Source: Microtetraspora niveoalba
GTDB taxonomy: Bacteria > Actinomycetota > Actinomycetes > Streptosporangiales > Streptosporangiaceae
Length of the DNA: 64,000 nt
Direction: 5' to 3'
NCBI RefSeq assembly: GCF_001570405.1
Contig: NZ_BBYM01000038.1
Coordinates: 16,914-80,913 of the forward strand
A program made the translations under genes and the position numbers. This document shows, in pieces, positions 57,852-64,000 of this stretch; the first letter of the stretch is position 1, and the number at the start of each line of letters is the position of its first letter. The notes under the pieces were generated by a model that did not search any database, was not told the origin of the DNA, and saw nothing but the letters and a program-made list of their open reading frames with translations.

Positions 57852-59696
57852 ATGAATCTGGTCAACCTTGAATCCGTGTCCCACGCCTTCGGGCCGAAGC
57901 CGTTGCTCACCGACGTCTCCCTCGGCATCGAGCAGGGCGACCGGATCGGCGTCGTCGGCCGCAACGGCGGCGGCAAGTCCACCCTGGTCTCGATCATCGC
58001 CGGGGAGCTCAAGCCCGACAGCGGACGTGTGACCCACAACCGGGGCCTGCGCGTCGGCCTGCTGTCCCAGCGGGACGACTTCGATCCCGACGCCGCGGTC
58101 GGCGACCTCGTGCTGTCCGGCCGGGCCGAGCACGAGTGGGCCGGGGACGCCACTATCAGGGAGATCCTCGCCAACCTGCTCGGCGACATCGAGCTGACCG
58201 CCCGCGCGGGCGCGCTCTCGGGAGGCGAGCGGCGGCGCACCGCCCTCGCGAAACTGCTCATCGACGAGCACGACCTGATCATCCTCGACGAGCCGACGAA
58301 CCACCTCGACATCGAGGCCATCGCCTGGCTCGCCGGGCACCTCGCCCAGCGCAAGTCGGCGCTGCTCGTCGTCACGCACGACCGGTGGTTCCTCGACGCC
58401 GTCTCCACCCGGACCTGGGAGGTCGTGGACGCCTCCGTCGAGCGCTACGAAGGCGGCTACGCCGCGTACGTGCTGGCCAAGGCCGAGCGGGCCCGCATCG
58501 CCCAGGCCGCCGAGGAACGCCGCCAGAACCTCATGCGCAAGGAGATCGCCTGGCTGCGACGCGGCCCGCCCGCCCGGACCTCCAAGCCCAAGTTCCGCAT
58601 CAACGCCGCCGAGGCGCTGATCGCGAACGAGCCGCCGCCCCGGGAGACCGTCGAGCTGCTGAAGTTCGCCTCCGCGCGGCTCGGAAAGACCGTCTACGAC
58701 CTGGAGGACGTGACCCTGCACGCCGGAGGGCCCGGCGCCGGCCCGGTCGTGCTCGACCACGCCACCTTCCAGTTCGGCCCCGGCGACCGCATCGGGCTGA
58801 TCGGCGTCAACGGCTCCGGCAAGTCGTCCGTGCTCCGCCTGCTGTCCGGCACCGTCACGACCGACTCCGGCCGCGTCGTGCGCGGCAAGACCGTACGGCT
58901 CGCGCACCTCTCGCAGGAGCTGGCCGAGCTGGACCCGGCCCGGAGGGTGCTGGAGACCGTCGAAGAGGTCCGCAAGTACATCCAGGTCGGCAAGAAGGAA
59001 TGGTCCGCCTCGCAGCTCCTCGAGCGCCTCGGCTTCAAGGGCGAGGCCCAGTGGAAGGTCGTCGGCGACCTGTCCGGCGGCGAGCGCCGCCGCCTCCAGT
59101 TGCTGCGGCTGATCATGGACGAGCCGAACGTGCTGCTCCTCGACGAGCCGACCAACGACCTCGACATCGAGACGCTCACCGAGCTGGAAGACCTGCTCGA
59201 CGGATGGCCGGGCACGCTGGTCGTGGTCAGCCACGACCGCTACTTCCTGGAAAGGGTGTCCGACCGCTGCGTCGCCCTGCTCGGAGACGGCAGGCTCTCC
59301 ATGCTGCCCGGCGGCGTCGACGAGTACCTCGCCCGGCGGGCCGCAGGTGGCGCCCTGTCGGCCCGCGCCGCGTCCGCCGGTACGGCGTCCGCCCCCGGGG
59401 GCCAGGCCGTACCGGCCGGGCAGGGCCCGAGCGCGGCGTCCGGGGCGGCCGCGGACGGCGGCTCCGGCGGGTTGTCGGCCAAGGAGCAGCGGGAGCTGCA
59501 GAAGGAGCTGGGGCGGCTGGAACGGCAGCTCGACCGGCTCGGCGAGCGCGAGGCGAAGCTGCACGCGCAGATGGCCGAGGCCGCGAGCGACTTCGAGCGC
59601 CTGGGCACACTGGACGCCGAGCTGCGCGAGATCACCACGCAGAAGGAGGAGGTCGAGCTCGAATGGCTCGACCTCGCCGCCCGGCTCGACGCCTGA
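57852..59696 (+). CDS. ABC-F family ATPase (Uup-like)
   Basis: A 614-residue soluble protein with two ATPase domains and no membrane part. Walker A motifs are GRNGGGKSTLV and GVNGSGKSSVL; signatures are ALSGGERRRTALAKL and LSGGERRRLQLLRL. The linker between them contains EIAWLRRGPPARTSKPKFR, the P-site tRNA interaction region typical of ABC-F translation factors. A flexible Ala/Gly-rich part and a C-terminal coiled coil (EQRELQKELGRLERQLDRLG) match Uup. It probably acts on stalled ribosomes or their assembly. ATG at 57852 lies 114 bp after ispE. Confidence 0.93.
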   Translation: MNLVNLESVSHAFGPKPLLTDVSLGIEQGDRIGVVGRNGGGKSTLVSIIAGELKPDSGRVTHNRGLRVGLLSQRDDFDPDAAVGDLVLSGRAEHEWAGDATIREILANLLGDIELTARAGALSGGERRRTALAKLLIDEHDLIILDEPTNHLDIEAIAWLAGHLAQRKSALLVVTHDRWFLDAVSTRTWEVVDASVERYEGGYAAYVLAKAERARIAQAAEERRQNLMRKEIAWLRRGPPARTSKPKFRINAAEALIANEPPPRETVELLKFASARLGKTVYDLEDVTLHAGGPGAGPVVLDHATFQFGPGDRIGLIGVNGSGKSSVLRLLSGTVTTDSGRVVRGKTVRLAHLSQELAELDPARRVLETVEEVRKYIQVGKKEWSASQLLERLGFKGEAQWKVVGDLSGGERRRLQLLRLIMDEPNVLLLDEPTNDLDIETLTELEDLLDGWPGTLVVVSHDRYFLERVSDRCVALLGDGRLSMLPGGVDEYLARRAAGGALSARAASAGTASAPGGQAVPAGQGPSAASGAAADGGSGGLSAKEQRELQKELGRLERQLDRLGEREAKLHAQMAEAASDFERLGTLDAELREITTQKEEVELEWLDLAARLDA

Positions 59697-60026
59697 CGGG
59701 AACGTCCGCGCCGGGGAACGGGGGCGGCGCTCCTCGACGGGCCTGATGAGGCGGGGGCGCCGTGCCCACCCTGGGCGTCAGGACTCCCGCCATGGCGGGC
59801 CTTCGTGGCGCTCCTCGATGTGGCCCGCTTCGGCTCACTCCGACCGTCGTGGACGGTGTGACGGCTCCGCGCGGCCGCCTGCCCGTGGCGGCTGCGGACG
59901 GCCGTGGTGGAACAGGACGCCGGTTCTGCCCGAGACGCGAAAAAGGGACCCGGCCGGCTGCCGGGCCCCTTCTCCGTCGCGGAGGGGTGCCGAGGTGTTA
60001 CCTCAGCTCAGATCGTTGATCGCAGA
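59697..60026. other. intergenic region, 330 bp, convergent genes
   Basis: Between the ABC-F gene and the converging secreted protease-like gene. The only structured element is the hairpin at 59943-59971. No credible gene. Confidence 0.6.
59943..59971 (-). terminator. terminator of the first secreted protease-like gene
   Basis: Twelve-base arms with one mismatch around a 5-nt loop, followed on the minus strand by TTTTT, giving an intrinsic terminator 55 bp beyond the stop. Confidence 0.75.
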
Positions 60027-61820
60027 TCAGACGATCTTGCCGGACCAGAGGTTGGCCGCGGCCTTGTAGACGCCGTAGGTCTCACCGTCGAAGTAGGGGG
60101 AGACGCTGGTGTCGATGCGGCTGTTCTTGTCGGTGTCGGCCAGGCCGATGGTCACACCGTTGAGGTAGCCGAGACGACGGTCGCTCTTGTAGTTGAGCAG
60201 CCAGGACGAACCGATCGAGCCCTCGCCGGTGAACGAGGCCTTGACGCCGAGGAGCTCCTCGCCCTTGACCTCGGGGGCCTGGACGGCGAAGGTCTTGCCG
60301 TACGCCCACTTGAGGGTCTTGCCGGTGAAGGCGTAGTTGCCGTCCGGGTGCGCCCCGCTCGGGTAACCGAAGATGAAGACCGGCTTGCCGACCTTCTGGT
60401 TGTAGGCCAGGCCCTGACCGCCGACGTTGTCGCCGAGGCGGCCGACGTCCTTGAGGCCGATCGCGAGCTTCTTGCCGACGACCTGGTAGCCGACGCCGTG
60501 CTTCTGCTTCGCCCAGAAGGTCCGCTTGTAGTACTTGTAGACGCGCTCGGGACGACGGTCGTCGTCGCCACCCTTGCGGGCCACGTCGGCGGTCTCCGTG
60601 GGAGTGGGCGTCGGCGTGGGCGTGGCGGTCGGGCTGGCGCTGGCGTCCGGCGTCGTGACGTCGGCAGCCTTGTTGTCGTCGCCCTTGTGGTCGCCCTTGC
60701 CACCACCGTGGTTCCCGCCACCGTGGTGCCCGCCACCGTGGTGGCCGTCGTCGTCGCCGGGACGACCCCCGACCGCCTTGCGGAAGTACAGGGTGTTGCC
60801 GTCACGGCTGACGTACGAGTCACGGTCGGAGCGGTACTCGCCCTTGCTGATCTCGGTCGTCTGGGCGCCGGTGCCCTCGGCCCACGGGCCGTTGCCGGTG
60901 AGGTCCCTCTTCCCGTTCAGCTTCGCGAACTCGTACACGCTGACGGCGGTGACCTGGTAGCCGTTGTCGTGGTCCCGCCCACGGCGGTCGTTGTCACGGC
61001 CCTTGTGGTCGTTGTCACGCCCGTGGTGGTCGCCGCGGCCGTGGTGGTGGTCGTCGCGGTCGCCGCGGACCTCGACGATCTTGAGGTCGGACCAGCCGGT
61101 GGTCTTGTCGTTCTGGAGCCTGCGCAGCTCACGCTCGGCCTCGGCGCGGGTCCGGAAGACCTTCGACCTGTAGTGGCGGTCGGCGCTCACGCTCTCGGGC
61201 AGGACGCCGTTGTAGACGGTGACGAACGCGTAGTCGCGGTCGCCGTCCTCGTAGACGTCGTAGTCGTAGTGCGTGAAGGCCTGCTTGCCGACGTAGATGC
61301 CCCACGGGGTCTTGCCCTGGTAGTAACCCGGGATGAAGACCCACTTGTCCAGCGTGGCGCTGTTGGACTCGGTGTCGTACACGCAGTGGCCGGCGGTGGC
61401 GACCAGGTTGCGGTAGTTCGACTGCACCGAGGTCGCGGTGCACCAGTGCGGACGGCCGTCGCCGCCGATGAAGAACACCTTGCCGGAGGTCTTGGGCAGG
61501 TTGACGTTCTTCGACTTGGACGTCGTCTTCTTCTCGTCGCCGATCGCCGGCACGACGCCCGGCTTCGTGTCGGCCGAGGGACCGCCGGTCGAGACGTGCT
61601 TGGCCACGACCTTGGTCTCGACGTTGTACGGCGTGGCGCCGATCAGGTTGGCCTTGGCCTCGCCGTACCAGAACGCGGCGATCTCCTGGGCGGCCAGGTT
61701 GGTGTTGGCCAGGACGACGGACGGAACCTTGTCGCCGGCGGCCTGCGCGGGAGCAGCCAGGTTGGCGGCCAGAAGGCCGGCGGTGGCGACGAGGCCACCG
61801 AAGGCGAGAGAGCGCTTCAA
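60027..61820 (-). CDS. secreted trypsin-fold serine peptidase-like protein, His-rich insert (597 aa)
   Basis: Signal peptide with cleavage near AQAAG (residue 27). The peptidase domain has GKVFFIGG, a Cys127-Cys146 pair, the catalytic His145 in VATAGHCVYD and an Asp in DGDRDYAFVTV. The nucleophile region reads TGEGSIGSSW where GxSGG would be expected, so the serine is not in its usual context. A Asp/His/Arg-rich insert (about residues 252-287) and a His/Gly-rich one followed by a Thr-Pro run (about 351-412) are absent from the downstream paralog. TTG start at 61820 has AAGGAG 6 bp upstream. Function may be binding rather than proteolysis. Confidence 0.85.
   Translation of the reverse strand: MKRSLAFGGLVATAGLLAANLAAPAQAAGDKVPSVVLANTNLAAQEIAAFWYGEAKANLIGATPYNVETKVVAKHVSTGGPSADTKPGVVPAIGDEKKTTSKSKNVNLPKTSGKVFFIGGDGRPHWCTATSVQSNYRNLVATAGHCVYDTESNSATLDKWVFIPGYYQGKTPWGIYVGKQAFTHYDYDVYEDGDRDYAFVTVYNGVLPESVSADRHYRSKVFRTRAEAERELRRLQNDKTTGWSDLKIVEVRGDRDDHHHGRGDHHGRDNDHKGRDNDRRGRDHDNGYQVTAVSVYEFAKLNGKRDLTGNGPWAEGTGAQTTEISKGEYRSDRDSYVSRDGNTLYFRKAVGGRPGDDDGHHGGGHHGGGNHGGGKGDHKGDDNKAADVTTPDASASPTATPTPTPTPTETADVARKGGDDDRRPERVYKYYKRTFWAKQKHGVGYQVVGKKLAIGLKDVGRLGDNVGGQGLAYNQKVGKPVFIFGYPSGAHPDGNYAFTGKTLKWAYGKTFAVQAPEVKGEELLGVKASFTGEGSIGSSWLLNYKSDRRLGYLNGVTIGLADTDKNSRIDTSVSPYFDGETYGVYKAAANLWSGKIV
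60655..60760 (-). repeat. low-complexity His/Gly-coding repeat in the protease-like gene
   Basis: Repeats of CCACCGTGGT and related triplet-rich motifs encode HHGGGHHGGGNHGGG-type sequence. A second Asp/His/Arg-rich tract lies at about 60960-61065. Both probably grew by slippage and could bind divalent metal. Confidence 0.65.
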
Positions 61821-62391
61821 GGGTTTCTCCTTGGTCTGTCGTGAGACGCCATCTGCGTCCCATGCGTCAGTAAAGGGATGACCAAGACGCTACCTAAGTG
61901 GTTGCTGTGAGGGAAGTCGAATGAAAAGTGCGGGATCGGTGGAACCGATACGAGTGGTCGTTACGTCCTAGATATCCCGGAGCCTTTCCGATCCGTTTTT
62001 GCTGATCAAGATGCGGATCCGAGACCAAGTGGTATGTCGGCCAGGTGGATCGGTCCACCTGGGGATGTGACATGAATCACAGTTTGGAAACGGGGAGCCG
62101 TCGTCCGCGGCGTCACGGTGGCGACATCCTTGAGTGATTCGTCTGTTTTTGGCGGATATGCGGTGAAAGCTGGGCGATATCGACCGGCTGCACCTTCGTT
62201 CTGTCGGTTCTGACTTCCGCCCGATCGCCGGAGACGCCGACTCCTTTTCGCCGCCGCCGTCTCCGTGAGCGCTCCCTACGTCAGCCCTCACGGCACCCTC
62301 ACGACAAAAGGGGCCCCGGCTGGATGCCGGGCCCCTTTTTCACCGCTGTGGGGGCTGAGGTGTCACCTCAGCCCGGATCGCTGACAGCAGG
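61821..62391. other. intergenic region, 571 bp, promoter region of the first protease-like gene
   Basis: Lies between two paralogous minus-strand genes and includes the terminator of the second. On the minus strand a TAGGTA about 70 bp before the TTG start could be a -10 box. The region is richer in A and T than coding DNA. The minus-strand frame at 61968-62291 has no family features and is not taken as a gene. No riboswitch could be identified by eye. Confidence 0.5.
62306..62340 (-). terminator. terminator of the second secreted protease-like gene
   Basis: A GC-rich stem with a 5-nt loop and one bulged base, flanked by AAAA and TTTTT so that it would work in both directions; 52 bp beyond the stop. 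Confidence 0.75.
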
Positions 62392-63966
62392 TCAGACGAT
62401 CTTGCCGGACCAGAGGTTGGCCGCGGACTTGTAGACGCCGTAGGTCTCGCCGTCGAAGTACGGGGAGAAGCTGGTGTCGTAGCGGTTGTTGCCGTCGGTG
62501 TCGGAGACGCCGATGGTCACACCGTTGAGGTAGCCGAGACGGCGGCCGTTGTTGTAGTTCACCAGCCAGGAGGAGCCGAGGGCGCCCTCACCGGTGAACG
62601 ACGACTTGGTGCCGACGAGCTCCTCGCCCTTGATGGACGGGGCCTGGACCGCGAAGGTCTTGCCGTAGGTCCACTTGAGGGTCTTGCCGGTGAAGGCGTT
62701 GTTGCCGTCGGGGTGCACGCCGCTCGGGTAGCCGAACACGAAGACCGGCTTGCCGACCTTCTGGTTGTAGGCCAGGCCCTGACCGCCGACGTTGTCGCCG
62801 AGACGACCGACGTCCTTCAGGCCGATCTGGAAGAACTTCCCGCTGACCTTGTAGTCCAGGTCGTAGTTCGCCCAGAAGGTCCGCTTGAAGTAGTTGTACT
62901 TCGGCGTCGGTCGCGGTACCACCACCGTGTCCGTGGCCGCCGCGGCGCGCCCGGCTTTCCGGTCCGGCTCGACCGTCCCGGGCCCGGTGCTCTCAGGGCG
63001 GCGATAGAAGAAGGTGGTCCCGTCCTCGCTGATGTACCACTCCTTGTTGTACTTGTACTCGCCGGCGGTGATGGCGACGGGGGCGTCGGCGCCCGTCCCC
63101 GGGGCCCACGGGCCGTTGCCGGCGAGGTGCTTGTTCTTGTTGAGGTTCTGGAAGGTGGCGACCGAGACGGCGACCTTCTTGGACTCGTCGGTGCCGACGG
63201 CGACCGCCTTGTTGGTGACCACCTCGGTGATCTCCATCTTGGCGCCGACGGTGGACGGGGTGCTGTCCTTGCTGGCCTTGTCCGCCTGCGCTTCCTTGAG
63301 GGTCGGCCAGACCTTCACGTAGTCGCGGTCGGCGCTCACGCTCTCGGGCAGGACGCCGTTGTAGACGGTGACGAACGCGTAGTCGCGGTCGCCGTCCTCG
63401 TAGACGTCGTAGTCGTAGTGCGTGAAGGCCTGCTTGCCGACGTAGATGCCCCACGGGGTCTTGCCCTGGTAGTAGCCCGGGATGAAGACCCACTTGTCGA
63501 GGGTGGCCTTGTTGGACTCGGTGTCGTAGACGCAGTGGCCGGCGGTGGCGACCAGGTTGCGGTAGCTGGACTGCACCGAGGTGGCCGAGCACCAGTGCGG
63601 CTTGTGGTCGCCGCCGATGAAGAACACCTTGCCCGTGGTCTTGGGCAGGTTGACGTTCTTCGACTTGGCGGTCGACTTCTTCTCGTCGCCGATGGCGGGC
63701 ACGACGCCGGGCTTGCTGTCGGCCGAGGGGCCGCCCTTGGAGACGTGCTTGGCGACGATCTTGGTCTCAACGCCGTAGGGGGTGGCGTTGATCAGGTTCG
63801 CCTTGTTCTCGCCGTACCAGAAGGTGGCGACCTGGCGGGCGGCCAGGTTGGTGTTGGCGAGGCTGTCGCTGGCGACGTCACCGGCGGCCTGAGCGGGAGC
63901 GGCCAGACCGGCGGCCAGCAGGCCGGCGGTGGCGACGAGGCCACCGAAGGCGAAAGTGCGCTTCAT
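62392..63966 (-). CDS. secreted trypsin-fold serine peptidase-like protein, paralog of the preceding gene (524 aa)
   Basis: Signal peptide MKRTFAFGGLVATAGLLAAG with cleavage near AQAAG. The N-terminal 220 and C-terminal 150 residues are closely similar to the upstream paralog, including VATAGHCVYD (His) and DGDRDYAFVTV (Asp). The nucleophile region reads TGEGALGSSW, with Ala and Leu where Ser might stand, so only the later Ser-Ser is left. The middle is different and lacks the His-rich inserts. ATG at 63966 has AAGGAG; both genes share the leader sequence ACGACAGACCAAGGAG. It may have lost proteolytic activity. Confidence 0.85.
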   Translation of the reverse strand: MKRTFAFGGLVATAGLLAAGLAAPAQAAGDVASDSLANTNLAARQVATFWYGENKANLINATPYGVETKIVAKHVSKGGPSADSKPGVVPAIGDEKKSTAKSKNVNLPKTTGKVFFIGGDHKPHWCSATSVQSSYRNLVATAGHCVYDTESNKATLDKWVFIPGYYQGKTPWGIYVGKQAFTHYDYDVYEDGDRDYAFVTVYNGVLPESVSADRDYVKVWPTLKEAQADKASKDSTPSTVGAKMEITEVVTNKAVAVGTDESKKVAVSVATFQNLNKNKHLAGNGPWAPGTGADAPVAITAGEYKYNKEWYISEDGTTFFYRRPESTGPGTVEPDRKAGRAAAATDTVVVPRPTPKYNYFKRTFWANYDLDYKVSGKFFQIGLKDVGRLGDNVGGQGLAYNQKVGKPVFVFGYPSGVHPDGNNAFTGKTLKWTYGKTFAVQAPSIKGEELVGTKSSFTGEGALGSSWLVNYNNGRRLGYLNGVTIGVSDTDGNNRYDTSFSPYFDGETYGVYKSAANLWSGKIV

Positions 63967-64000
63967 CAGGGAACTCCTTGGTCTGTCGTGGGACGTCAAC

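Noticed and set aside
61968..62291. 107-codon minus-strand frame between the two protease-like genes
   Set aside because: It lies in AT-richer promoter DNA, lacks a ribosome binding site and has no recognisable features.

Overview
The window is high-GC DNA from a filamentous-type actinomycete, most likely order Streptosporangiales (Nonomuraea, Streptosporangium or Microbispora-like). This is inferred from codon use, many GTG/TTG starts, an F420-dependent LLM oxidoreductase, a type II glutamine synthetase, a LAL-type LuxR regulator and the conserved chromosomal order pmt/rsmI/metG/tatD/ksgA/ispE/ABC-F. No rRNA, tRNA, CRISPR array, insertion sequence or phage gene was recognised. It reads as chromosome with accessory islands set between core genes.

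Left part (1-7.8 kb): an amino acid permease cut by the window edge with a small upstream gene; a PfkB-fold sugar kinase that has lost its signature residues, divergent from a MarR regulator with a clear 19-bp operator; a PD-(D/E)XK-like protein; a DJ-1/PfpI protein; a DUF72 protein; and a large LAL regulator. From 8 to 14.4 kb lies a complete chaperone operon, dnaK-grpE-cbpA-like dnaJ-cbpM-clpB, followed by glnII. From 15.6 to 19.6 kb are a CYTH protein, a small membrane protein/HTH pair under a striking double-dyad operator, an M17 aminopeptidase and a GntR regulator.

From 19.9 to 26.4 kb runs a peptide-scavenging operon: a proline-iminopeptidase-like hydrolase, a lipoprotein binding protein, two permeases and two ATPases. 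Then come a DUF3800-like protein and a dicarboxylate symporter divergent from a CitA/CitB-type two-component system. From 31.2 to 40.7 kb is a catabolic island. A TetR gene, an MFS-LLM oxidoreductase unit and an aminotransferase-aldehyde dehydrogenase-acyl-CoA dehydrogenase-acyl-CoA synthetase operon all appear tied together by four copies of one operator, CTATC-N4-GATAG. A decayed piece of a response regulator gene and a purine-rich repeat follow at 40.9-41.2 kb.

The right part (42.8-59.7 kb) is the conserved envelope/translation core: protein O-mannosyltransferase, rsmI, two glycan-type membrane genes, metG, tatD, ksgA (rsmA), ispE and an ABC-F protein. Between tatD and ksgA, where rpfB lies in mycobacteria, sits the most interesting locus (51.4-55.8 kb). 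It holds a 70-residue peptide with six cysteines and an AXA-like cleavage site, a MauE/DoxX membrane protein, a TlpA/MauD-like thioredoxin, an exporter-type ABC protein with a repetitive N-terminus, and an S26 signal peptidase. Together they look like a dedicated system to oxidise, export and cleave a disulfide-rich secreted peptide. The window ends with two paralogous secreted trypsin-fold proteins whose nucleophile motif is not canonical.
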